Positions 6,299-12,021 of a stretch of DNA of 12,021 nt are shown here, piece by piece (positions within the stretch are counted from its first letter, which is position 1; the number at the start of each line of letters is the position of its first letter). The translations under genes were made by a program, and so were the position numbers. The notes under the pieces are model-generated. The model was not told where the DNA came from and did not search any database. It worked only from the letters and a program-made list of their open reading frames with translations. The DNA is from Pseudomonadota bacterium (GTDB lineage Bacteria > Pseudomonadota > Alphaproteobacteria > Acetobacterales > Acetobacteraceae): NCBI GenBank assembly GCA_021845835.1, contig JAJZVE010000070.1, forward strand, positions 1 to 12,021, read 5' to 3'.

Positions 6299-7148
6299 AG
6301 CCCAGCATCTCCCGCGCACGACGGTTGGAGAGCAGGGTTTCGTATTCGCCAAGCGGGCGGGACAGCCTCACGTTCGGGTAGTACCGCCGCAACAGCTCGG
6401 CAGTCGGCAGATCGGATGAGCAGTCATCCTGTGCCGCGTTGAACACCTGGAACCCCAGCCCGTCGGTTTCGATCGCCCGCAGCACCAGTTGGCCAAGGTC
6501 GCGTGCGTCGATATAGCTCCACAGGATGCGCTTGCGGCCTTCCGGGCTGGCGAAGAACGCAGGGAAACTGGCGTATTCGTGCGGTTCGATGACGTTGCCG
6601 ATGCGGATCGCGTAGATGTCGCTGCCGCTGCGCGTGGCGAACGCCTTCGCCGTCGCCTCGTTGCAGATTTTCGACAGGGCGTAGCTGTCCGGTGGATCGA
6701 CCGGATAGTCCTCGTCAAGCGGCAGGTAGGCCGGGTCGCGCGGCTCGTGGCTGAACACCAGACCGTAGGTGGTTTCCGACGACGCGATGACGATTTTGCG
6801 GATACCGAGCGTTACCGCCGCTTCGATGACGTTGTAGGTGCCCATCGTGTTGATGCGGAACACCTCGTTGTCGGGCGTGATCATGATGCGCGGTATGGCG
6901 GCGAAATGCACCAGCGCATCCGGCTTCACCGGCCGCAGCGAGGGATCGAACTCGCGCAATCCCATGTAGGAGGAGAGCGCGTTGAACACCTGCCCGGCAT
7001 CGGTGATGTCGGTGGTCAGCGTGCGCACGCGCGGATTATCGAGCGGCGTGCGGTCTAGGTTGAGCACCTGGCAGCCGTGCTCCACCAGGTACTGCACCAC
7101 ATGGCGTCCGGCCTTGCCGCTGCCGCCGGTGAACATGACGCGCTTCAT
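6252..7148 (-). CDS. NAD-dependent epimerase/dehydratase (extended SDR)
   Basis: This 298-aa protein is an extended short-chain dehydrogenase/reductase. The nucleotide-binding loop TGGSGKAG is at 7-14, and an acidic residue ends the second strand (NLDR, D32), as in NAD-preferring enzymes. NTMGTYNVIEAA (100-111), SSETTYG (123-129) and the catalytic YALSK (Y156, K160) follow. These enzymes epimerise, dehydrate or oxidise sugars, often nucleotide-activated; the exact substrate cannot be read from sequence. ATG 7148 is preceded by AGGAAGGGA at 5 nt spacing and gives the glycine loop its usual position near the N-terminus. It is divergent from the GNAT gene (86-nt gap) and overlaps the 67-aa gene tail to tail. 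A uronate or UDP-sugar enzyme is possible. Confidence 0.85.
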   Translation of the reverse strand: MKRVMFTGGSGKAGRHVVQYLVEHGCQVLNLDRTPLDNPRVRTLTTDITDAGQVFNALSSYMGLREFDPSLRPVKPDALVHFAAIPRIMITPDNEVFRINTMGTYNVIEAAVTLGIRKIVIASSETTYGLVFSHEPRDPAYLPLDEDYPVDPPDSYALSKICNEATAKAFATRSGSDIYAIRIGNVIEPHEYASFPAFFASPEGRKRILWSYIDARDLGQLVLRAIETDGLGFQVFNAAQDDCSSDLPTAELLRRYYPNVRLSRPLGEYETLLSNRRAREMLGFRPAHSWRQELPAHS

Positions 7149-7196
7149 GGCGATCCCTTCCTGCGCCGTTGCCGGGCGAAGATGGCGTGCCCCGGC

Positions 7197-7209
7197 CGCT
7201 TGGCAAGCG
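7197..7209. promoter_or_regulatory. 13-bp palindrome in the divergent epimerase/GNAT gap
   Basis: CGCTTG and CAAGCG flank one central G, giving a perfect dyad between two divergent genes. It is a possible operator site, but short palindromes arise easily in GC-rich DNA and no promoter consensus is evident beside it. Confidence 0.2.
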
Positions 7210-7234
7210 CGGACGGCGGTGCCAGTTAGCGCGC

Positions 7235-7843
7235 ATGGCGATCAGGGTGGAGTTTTTCGCCGGCGCGGCGATGCGCCCGCATTTGCCGGCGCTGGCGCGG
7301 CTGCGCGTCGCGGTGTTCCGCGCGTGGCCGTACCTCTATGACGGCGTGCTGAACGAGGAACAGGTCCATCTCTCCGAACTCGCGCACAATCCGCGTGGCG
7401 GCATGGCGGTGGCGTTCGATGGCGGCGATCCGGTCGGCTGCTCCACCTGCCTGCCGCTCGCGGATGCCGAGGCGGGGGTGCGGGCGCCGTTCCTCGCCGC
7501 CGGCCTGGACCCGGAGCGCTATTTCTATTTCGGCGAGTCGGTGCTGCTGCCGCGCTATCGCGGCCAGGGCATCGGGGTGGCATTCTTCCAGCAGCGCGAG
7601 GCGCATGCGCGGACAAGGTCGGACGCCGCCTACGCCTGTTTCTGCGCCGTCGAACGTCCGGCGGAGCATCCGTTGCGCCCGCCCGGCACGGTGCCGCTGA
7701 GCGGCTTCTGGCAGCGCCGCGGCTATACGCACCGGCCCGACCTCGCTTGCACGATGCGCTGGAAACAGGTCGATACCGCAGACAGCGTTGCCCACAGGCT
7801 TTCGTTCTGGATCAAACCGTTGCGAATAATGGCTGAGGGATGA
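7235..7843 (+). CDS. GNAT-family N-acetyltransferase
   Basis: The 202-aa product shows the GNAT acetyl-CoA-binding motif A, ESVLLPRYRGQGIGVAFFQQ (101-120), with the R/Q-x-x-G-x-G loop at 109-114. A later GFWQRRGY segment (158-164) is typical of the fourth-strand end of the fold. It should transfer an acetyl group from acetyl-CoA to an amine in the cytoplasm; the acceptor is unknown. As I recall, relatives with this N-terminus (LARLRVAVFRAWPYLYDG) and this tail are often encoded next to a carbon-nitrogen hydrolase. ATG 7235 matches the family start; its ribosome binding site is weak (GGCGGTG about 16 nt upstream). An in-frame TTG at 7169 would add 22 non-family residues. The stop overlaps the next ORF's start as ATGA. 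Confidence 0.82.
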   Translation: MAIRVEFFAGAAMRPHLPALARLRVAVFRAWPYLYDGVLNEEQVHLSELAHNPRGGMAVAFDGGDPVGCSTCLPLADAEAGVRAPFLAAGLDPERYFYFGESVLLPRYRGQGIGVAFFQQREAHARTRSDAAYACFCAVERPAEHPLRPPGTVPLSGFWQRRGYTHRPDLACTMRWKQVDTADSVAHRLSFWIKPLRIMAEG

Positions 7844-7962
7844 GTTATCTTCGCGTCGGCATGATGGCGTGGCAGATCGGGCGCGGCGAGGGCGTGGCCG
7901 CCCGGGCGGCGCGCAGCCGTCTTGTCTGGCCGCCGCCGTGCCCGGTGCGCCGGCCGGCATGA
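7840..7962 (+). CDS. Short ORF, 40 aa, coupled to both neighbours; possible gene remnant
   Basis: ATG 7840 overlaps the GNAT stop as ATGA, and its own TGA (7960-7962) overlaps the lpxB ATG (7959) in the same way. The ORF therefore bridges the two genes exactly. The N-terminus MSYLRVGMMAWQIGR resembles the start of carbon-nitrogen (nitrilase-type) hydrolases (pattern LRVxxxQxxIxR). After about residue 18 the sequence turns into Arg/Pro/Ala-rich residues with no family resemblance. It could be the 5' stub of a deleted hydrolase gene or a leader that carries ribosomes to lpxB. No good Shine-Dalgarno site is present (GAGGG touches the ATG), so translation would depend on coupling. It may not make a functional protein. 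Confidence 0.4.
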   Translation: MSYLRVGMMAWQIGRGEGVAARAARSRLVWPPPCPVRRPA

Positions 7963-9107
7963 CGCTGGTCTATCTGCTGGCCGGCGAGCACAGCGGCGAC
8001 GTTCTCGGGGCGCGGCTGATGGCGGCGCTGCGGGCGGCCCGGCCCGGCCTGCAATTCGCCGGCGTCGGCGGACCGCGCATGATCGCGGAGGGGATGGAGA
8101 GCCTGTTCCCGATGCAGGAACTCGCCGTCATGGGCCTCCTGGAAGTGCTGCCGCGGGTGCTGCGCCTGCGCCGGCTGATGGCGGCGGCCGAGGCCGACAT
8201 CCGTGCGCGCCGCCCCGGCGTGCTGGTGACGATCGACAGTCCCGGATTCGCGCTGCGCCTGCTCAGGCGGCTGCGCGGGGCGGGCATTGCCCGCGTGCAT
8301 TACGTGGCGCCGCAGGTCTGGGCCTGGCGCGAGAGCCGGGTGCGCGAATTTCCCGGCCTGTGGGACCGGCTGCTGTGTCTGCTGCCGTTCGAGGAGGCGT
8401 ATTTCGCCCGCCACGGCCTGCCGGCGCGCTTCGTCGGCCATCCGGTGCTGGAATCGGGGGCCGACGCGGGCGACGCGGCGCGGTTCCGGGCGCGCCACGA
8501 CCTGCCGCCGCAGGCGCGCGTGCTGGTGCTGATGCCGGGCAGCCGGCGCAGCGAGGCGCCGCGGCTGCTGCCGGTGTTCGGCGCGACGCTGGGCCTGCTG
8601 GCGTCGCGCGTTCCGGCGCTGGTGCCGGTGGTGCCGACCGCCGCCGCGGTCGCCCCCATCGTCCGACAGGCGACCGCCGCCTGGCCGGTGCCGCCGCTGA
8701 TCGTGACCGATGTCGCGGAAAAGCACGACGCCTATGCCGCCGCCGCGGCGGCGCTCACCAAGTCCGGCACATCGACCCTGGAACTCGCGCTGGCGGGCGT
8801 GCCGATGGCGGTGACCTATCGCGTCAACCCGCTCACCGGCGCGATCGCGCGGCGGCTGATCCGGGTGCCGCACGTGGCGATGGTGAACCTGCTCGCCGGG
8901 CGCGCGGTGGTGCCGGAACTGCTGCAGCAGGACTGCCGGCCGGACCGGCTCGCGGCGACGCTCGCCGGGCTGATCGAGGACGCGGACGCCGCCGCGGCGC
9001 AGCGCGCCGCGTTCCGCGACGTGGTGGCGCGGCTCAGGCCGCCGCAGAGAGCGCCCTCGGCCGCGGCGGCGGCGGAAGTGCTGCAGGTGCTGGACGGCGG
9101 CGGCTAG
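7959..9107 (+). CDS. lpxB: Lipid-A-disaccharide synthase
   Basis: LpxB condenses UDP-2,3-diacylglucosamine with lipid X (2,3-diacylglucosamine-1-phosphate) to the tetraacyl disaccharide-1-phosphate of lipid A, at the inner face of the cytoplasmic membrane. The 382-aa length is normal. Diagnostic segments are YLLAGEHSGDVLGARLM (5-21), FAGVGGPRM (33-41), VTIDSPGFALRLL (90-102), HYVAPQVWAWRESR (114-127), FVGHPVLE (158-165), LMPGSRRSE in the GT-B middle, TKSGTSTLELAL, and VNLLAGRAVVPELLQ near the end. ATG 7959 starts exactly where the family does; an in-frame GTG at 7869 would add 30 non-family residues. It has no good ribosome binding site of its own, so coupling to the preceding 40-codon ORF is likely. 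The lpxD, fabZ, lpxA and lpxI genes that often accompany it are absent here. The stop overlaps that of the convergent cupin gene. Confidence 0.95.
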   Translation: MTLVYLLAGEHSGDVLGARLMAALRAARPGLQFAGVGGPRMIAEGMESLFPMQELAVMGLLEVLPRVLRLRRLMAAAEADIRARRPGVLVTIDSPGFALRLLRRLRGAGIARVHYVAPQVWAWRESRVREFPGLWDRLLCLLPFEEAYFARHGLPARFVGHPVLESGADAGDAARFRARHDLPPQARVLVLMPGSRRSEAPRLLPVFGATLGLLASRVPALVPVVPTAAAVAPIVRQATAAWPVPPLIVTDVAEKHDAYAAAAAALTKSGTSTLELALAGVPMAVTYRVNPLTGAIARRLIRVPHVAMVNLLAGRAVVPELLQQDCRPDRLAATLAGLIEDADAAAAQRAAFRDVVARLRPPQRAPSAAAAAEVLQVLDGGG

Positions 9108-9481
9108 ACGCGGCCGTAGCTGTCCTCCAGCCGCTCGATGTCGTCCTCGCGCAGATCGTTGCCGGTCTGCACTTCGATGAATACCATGTCGGCGGTGCCG
9201 GGATTGGCGATGCGGTGGATGTCGCCCTGCGCGATTCCGATGGACTCGCCTGCAAGCAACTCGATGTTCTCGGTATTGCGCGTCACGCGCGCGGTGCCGG
9301 CCACCACCGTCCATTGCTCGGCGCGGTACTGGTGGCGCTGCAGCGACAGCACGCCGCCGGGCACCACGCGGATGCGCTTGACGGCGAACCCGGGACCGGC
9401 ATCGAGAACCGCCCATTCGCCCCAGGGGCGGCGGTCGCTCTGGCCGGCGGCGTAGTCGTTACGGAACTCGGGATCGGTCAT
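9104..9481 (-). CDS. Stand-alone cupin, mannose-6-phosphate isomerase type II domain
   Basis: The 125-aa protein matches the C-terminal cupin (MannoseP_isomer) of bifunctional ManC/AlgA enzymes almost throughout. RPWGEWAVLDAGPGFAVKRI (18-37) is followed by LSLQRHQYRAEQWTVVAGTA (45-64), with metal-ligand type residues H50 and E55. HRIANPG (89-95) and IEVQTGNDLREDDIERLED (102-120) complete the domain. In that family the domain interconverts mannose-6-phosphate and fructose-6-phosphate. Here the guanylyltransferase half is missing, so it may be a genuine small isomerase or a sugar-binding cupin. ATG 9481 has GGAGG 5 nt upstream. It follows the small exported-protein gene by 47 nt on the same strand, probably as one transcript. 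Its stop lies within the CTAG shared with lpxB. Confidence 0.85.
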   Translation of the reverse strand: MTDPEFRNDYAAGQSDRRPWGEWAVLDAGPGFAVKRIRVVPGGVLSLQRHQYRAEQWTVVAGTARVTRNTENIELLAGESIGIAQGDIHRIANPGTADMVFIEVQTGNDLREDDIERLEDSYGRV

Positions 9482-9528
9482 GGGCACCTCCACGCGCCGG
9501 CAGCCTAGCGCGCGCGGACGACGCCCGG

Positions 9529-9747
9529 CTATTCCGCGCGCGCAGCCCTGGCGTGGCGGATCAAGGGTGCGATCGCAAGTTGGCGGCCCAGTTCCTGCGC
9601 CTCCGCCCGCTCGGCCACCAACCGCGCGCGCAGCCGCTCCAGCGCCGTGGTGCGTGCCTCGGCGGCACTGTGCGGCGGCGTCTCCGCGGCCGCGGTGGCG
9701 GTCAGCACCATCAGCCCGACGCCGGCTCGTGCGAACAGACGTCGCAT
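9529..9747 (-). CDS. Small exported protein, 72 aa, unknown function
   Basis: The N-terminus MRRLFARAGVGLMVLTATAAA is a classic Sec signal peptide: arginines, a hydrophobic core and an Ala-x-Ala site, with cleavage likely after residue 21. The mature part is about 50 residues, charged and helix-prone (ARTTALERLRARLVAERAEA), and could form a short coiled coil in the periplasm. No family is recognised. ATG 9747 has GGAGGG about 6 nt upstream; an in-frame ATG at 9774 would place nine residues before the arginines and is less likely. It is followed by the PMI-like cupin gene after 47 nt and is divergent from the Gfo/Idh/MocA gene. Confidence 0.6.
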   Translation of the reverse strand: MRRLFARAGVGLMVLTATAAAETPPHSAAEARTTALERLRARLVAERAEAQELGRQLAIAPLIRHARAARAE

Positions 9748-9837
9748 GGCTGCCCCCTCCGAACGGCAGGGCAACGCGGCGCGCGCGGTCGGGTTTGCGG
9801 CCGGACCGCAGCCTGAACAGTTGCGCCAGTGCCGTGC

Positions 9838-9866
9838 TTGACAGGGGCGCGGGCGGGCAAAAGGAT
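9838..9866 (+). promoter_or_regulatory. Candidate promoter of the Gfo/Idh/MocA gene
   Basis: An exact TTGACA (9838-9843) is followed by 17 bp and then AAGGAT (9861-9866), a 3-of-6 match to a -10. It lies about 50 nt before the start codon in the 170-nt divergent gap. The strong -35 and exact spacing support it; the -10 is weak. Confidence 0.4.
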
Positions 9867-9917
9867 GCGGCGCGGGCTCGGAGCAAGCCTGATGCAGACG
9901 ACAAGGGGGCCGGCCGC

Positions 9918-11093
9918 ATGACGAACGCAGGCCAGGAGGAAAAACTCACGCCGCGTCGGCTGCGGCTGGGCATGGTGGGTGGCGGGCGCGGCGCACTGAT
10001 CGGCGGCGTGCATCGCATCGCCGCGCGCATGGACGACCTCTATGAACTGGTTGCCGGCGCGCTGTCGGCCGATGCGCAGCGCGCGCACGACTCGGCGATC
10101 GACCTGCACATCGCGCCGGAACGCAGCTACACGGACTATGCCGAGATGGCACGCAAGGAAGCGAGCCGGCCGGACGGCATCGACGCGGTCGCGATCGTCA
10201 CGCCGAACCACCTGCACCACGCTCCGGCGCGCGCATTCCTGGAAGCCGGCATCAGCGTGATCTGCGACAAGCCGCTGACCAGCACGCTGCAGGATGCACG
10301 CGATCTGGAGCGTGCGGTGGCGGCCAGCGGCCTCGTGTTCGGGCTGACCCACAACTACACCGGCTATCCGCTGGTGCGGCAGGCACGCGAGATGGTGGCT
10401 GCCGGCGAGCTCGGCACGGTCCGCATCGTGCAGGTGGAATACGCGCAGGACTGGCTGACCGAGCGGATCGAGGCGAGCGGTCACAAGCAGGCGGCGTGGC
10501 GCACCGACCCGGCGCGCAGCGGCGCCGGCGGCAGCATCGGCGACATCGGCACGCATGCCTTCAACCTCGCCGAGTTCGTCACCGGCCTGCAGGTGGAGGA
10601 AATGGCGGCGGAGCTGACCAGCTTCGTCGAAGGCCGCGCGCTGGACGACAATGCCGGCATGCTGTTGCGCTTCGCCGGCGGCGCGCGCGGCATGCTGTGG
10701 GCGAGCCAGGTGGCGGTCGGGCAGGAGAATGCGCTGCGGCTGCGCGTGTTCGGCACCAGGGGCGGCCTGCAATGGGCGCAGGAACAGCCGAATACGCTGA
10801 CCTTCACCCCGTTTGGCGAACCGCCGCGGCTGATCCGGCGCGGCGGCGCCGGGACGCTGCCGGTGGCGGCGCGTGCCATCCGCGTACCGGGCGGGCATCC
10901 CGAAGGCTATCTGGAGGCATTCGCGCAGCTCTATCGTGATCTCGCCGAGCAGATCACGGCACATCGCGAAGGACGCCAGCCCGATCCGGCGTCGCTGCTG
11001 GTGCCGGGGGTCGCCGACGGCGTGCGCGGCATGCGCTTCATCGCCGCCGCGGTCGCGTCGAGCGGGGCCGGGGCGAAGTGGACGAAGCTGTAG
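9918..11093 (+). CDS. Gfo/Idh/MocA-family oxidoreductase
   Basis: The 391-aa product is an NAD(P)-dependent dehydrogenase of the Gfo/Idh/MocA family. The N-terminal Rossmann loop is GMVGGGRGALIGGVHR (18-33). VAIVTPNHLHHAPARAFLEAG (91-111) follows, then the catalytic-lysine motif CDKPLT (K118), and GDIGTH (208-213) with the conserved Asp and His of the substrate domain. Members oxidise sugars, inositols or other polyols, or act on the corresponding keto forms; the substrate is not evident. LigC, which follows LigAB in protocatechuate 4,5-cleavage, also belongs to this superfamily. This protein is longer and has a different N-terminus, so I do not call it LigC. ATG 9918 has AAGGGGG 8 nt upstream and starts just before the Rossmann fold. 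It converges on the ligB-like gene with an 87-nt gap. Confidence 0.88.
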   Translation: MTNAGQEEKLTPRRLRLGMVGGGRGALIGGVHRIAARMDDLYELVAGALSADAQRAHDSAIDLHIAPERSYTDYAEMARKEASRPDGIDAVAIVTPNHLHHAPARAFLEAGISVICDKPLTSTLQDARDLERAVAASGLVFGLTHNYTGYPLVRQAREMVAAGELGTVRIVQVEYAQDWLTERIEASGHKQAAWRTDPARSGAGGSIGDIGTHAFNLAEFVTGLQVEEMAAELTSFVEGRALDDNAGMLLRFAGGARGMLWASQVAVGQENALRLRVFGTRGGLQWAQEQPNTLTFTPFGEPPRLIRRGGAGTLPVAARAIRVPGGHPEGYLEAFAQLYRDLAEQITAHREGRQPDPASLLVPGVADGVRGMRFIAAAVASSGAGAKWTKL

Positions 11094-11180
11094 CGCCGAC
11101 GCGGCCCGCCGTCGCCGCGGCGCGGCAGGGGACCGCGCCGGGCACGTCCCGCCGACCGAGGGCCGCCCGGCCGGTGCCGT
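11094..11180. terminator. Convergent gap with hairpin, possible bidirectional terminator
   Basis: Between the two convergent stop codons lie GCCGGGC (11137-11143) and GCCCGGC (11165-11171), a 7-bp stem with a 21-nt loop, and a CGCCGCGGCG palindrome nearer the oxidoreductase end. No T-run follows on either strand, so a factor-independent terminator is only weakly supported. Confidence 0.25.
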
Positions 11181-12017
11181 TCAGCTGGCCATCACCATCA
11201 GCCCGGACGCCGTGTTGGAAATCGGGATGTGATAGTTGGAATGCAGCCTGGTCACCTTGGCCGGCAGCGCGCCGCGGGCGGCGACCCACATCAGCAGCTC
11301 CACCCCCTGCGTGCCGGCCAGCTCGACCAGTTGCGGGATCGAGTACTGCGTCACCCATTGCGGATCGCTGACCAGCCTGTCCATGAATTCCAGGTCGAAC
11401 GCCTTGTTGATGAAGCCGGCGCGGCGCCCGTCGAGCTGGTGCGACAGGCCGCCGGTGCCGATCACCACGACGCGCAGGTCTTCGTCATAGGACGCGATCG
11501 CCTCGCCGAGCGCCTGCCCGAGCTTGTAGCAGCGTGCGGCCGATGGCAGCGGGAACTGGACGGTGTTGATGCAGACCGGGACCATGCGCACCGGCCAGGC
11601 GTCGCTGCCCGGCCACAGCAGCGCCATCGGCAGTGTGACGGCGTGATCGACCAGCATCTCCTGGCAGGTGGTGATGTCGAACTCGCGATCCACCAGATGC
11701 TCGATCAGGTGCCACGACAGCGCCTGGTCGCCGGGGAAGGCAGGCAGCGTCGGGATGCCCCAGCCTTCGTCGGCGTTCTCGTACTGCGGCGCCGCGCCGA
11801 CCGAGAAGGTGGGCATCTTGTCGAGGAAGAAATTGAGACCGTGATCGTTGTAGAGCACGACGGCAATGTCCGGCCTGACCCTGGCGAGCCAGTCATGCAC
11901 CGGGCCGAACCCGTCGAAGAACGGCTTCCAGTACGGGTCGCCCTGCAGGTTGCGGGCGATGGCGCGGCCGATGGCCGGGACATGCGAGGTGGTGACGGCA
12001 CCGACGATCCTGGCCAT
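11181..12017 (-). CDS. ligB: Class III extradiol ring-cleavage dioxygenase, LigB-type (protocatechuate 4,5-dioxygenase beta-like)
   Basis: This 278-aa protein aligns in outline with the Sphingobium LigB catalytic subunit along almost its whole length. The Fe(II) ligands correspond to H12 (TSHVPA), H59 (YNDH) and E240 (GVELLMW), and the catalytic histidine is in GTGGLSHQLDG (H193). Other family stretches are ADEGWG (82-87), RAGFINKAFDLEFMD (199-213) and YHIPISNTASG (262-272). The enzyme would open protocatechuate, gallate or a related catechol next to a hydroxyl, using O2. It ends about 24 residues earlier than the 302-residue Sphingobium protein I recall. The LigA-type alpha subunit is not visible; downstream is a convergent gene, so any ligA partner must lie beyond the right edge. 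ATG 12017 fits the family start, but only 4 nt upstream are in view. Confidence 0.88.
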   Translation of the reverse strand: MARIVGAVTTSHVPAIGRAIARNLQGDPYWKPFFDGFGPVHDWLARVRPDIAVVLYNDHGLNFFLDKMPTFSVGAAPQYENADEGWGIPTLPAFPGDQALSWHLIEHLVDREFDITTCQEMLVDHAVTLPMALLWPGSDAWPVRMVPVCINTVQFPLPSAARCYKLGQALGEAIASYDEDLRVVVIGTGGLSHQLDGRRAGFINKAFDLEFMDRLVSDPQWVTQYSIPQLVELAGTQGVELLMWVAARGALPAKVTRLHSNYHIPISNTASGLMVMAS

Positions 12018-12021
12018 GATC

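Noticed and set aside
7149..7234. A TTG start at 7169 extending the GNAT protein by 22 residues
   Set aside because: The added residues are basic, low-information sequence, and family proteins begin near ATG 7235.
7845..9508. Two open frames over 520 codons (7845-9416 minus, 7922-9508 plus) across lpxB
   Set aside because: LpxB motifs occupy the true frame. The alternatives are low-complexity translations crossing gene boundaries.
9918..11093. Gfo/Idh/MocA gene as ligC (carboxy-hydroxymuconate semialdehyde dehydrogenase) because it adjoins a ligB-like gene
   Set aside because: The protein is longer than LigC, its N-terminal loop and catalytic-lysine region differ, and the two genes are convergent rather than an operon.
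1..12021. CRISPR arrays, tRNA or rRNA genes, transposases, phage genes, toxin-antitoxin or defence systems
   Set aside because: No spaced direct repeats, no recognisable cloverleaf or rRNA segments, and none of the coding frames shows motifs of these families on reading.

Overview
The window is very GC-rich, densely coding DNA from a Gram-negative bacterium. An lpxB gene implies a lipid A-bearing outer membrane. The keto-acid decarboxylase closely resembles the Azospirillum phenylpyruvate/indolepyruvate decarboxylase. With the GC-biased codon use and the CTCTCCC...GGGAGAGGG type intergenic palindrome, this points to an alphaproteobacterium, probably Rhodospirillales or Acetobacterales. That placement is inference from protein resemblance recalled from memory; no search was run.

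Layout. Nucleotides 1-771 carry the 3' part of a sugar-type ABC substrate-binding protein. A hairpin repeat (817-862) follows and apparently supplies the GTG start of an MFS exporter-like gene (857-2068, +). That gene runs 38 nt into the 3' end of a convergent ThDP-dependent phenylpyruvate/indolepyruvate decarboxylase gene (2031-3671, -). A largely empty stretch of about 440 nt (3672-4110), holding a second degenerate repeat, precedes a MarR regulator gene (4111-4506, -). The MarR gene is divergent from an FkbM-like methyltransferase gene (4683-5990, +), and the A+T-rich gap between them contains promoter-like elements for both strands.

Next come a 67-aa hypothetical gene with a strong ribosome binding site (6095-6298, +) and an NAD-dependent epimerase/dehydratase gene (6252-7148, -), which overlap tail to tail. 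A compact + strand unit follows: GNAT acetyltransferase (7235-7843), a 40-codon ORF (7840-7962) and lpxB (7959-9107), joined by two ATGA stop/start overlaps. lpxB converges on a two-gene - strand unit: a 72-aa exported protein (9529-9747) and a stand-alone mannose-6-phosphate-isomerase-type cupin (9104-9481). The lpxB and cupin stop codons overlap in one CTAG. A Gfo/Idh/MocA oxidoreductase gene (9918-11093, +) and a LigB-type extradiol dioxygenase gene (11181-12017, -) close the window.

How the genes fit together. This is not one pathway. Aromatic metabolism appears in the aryl-pyruvate decarboxylase and the ring-cleavage dioxygenase, and MarR proteins often sense aromatic acids, although no direct link is visible. 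Carbohydrate and envelope functions appear in the sugar-binding protein, Gfo/Idh/MocA oxidoreductase, epimerase, PMI-like cupin, FkbM-like methyltransferase and LpxB. I see no phage, transposon, CRISPR, toxin-antitoxin or defence genes. The most unusual points are the doubly coupled 40-codon ORF (possibly the remnant of a deleted nitrilase-family gene), the divergent FkbM-like protein with an unrecognised C-terminal domain, and the start codon inside a dispersed repeat. None of these amounts to convincing evidence for a new system.
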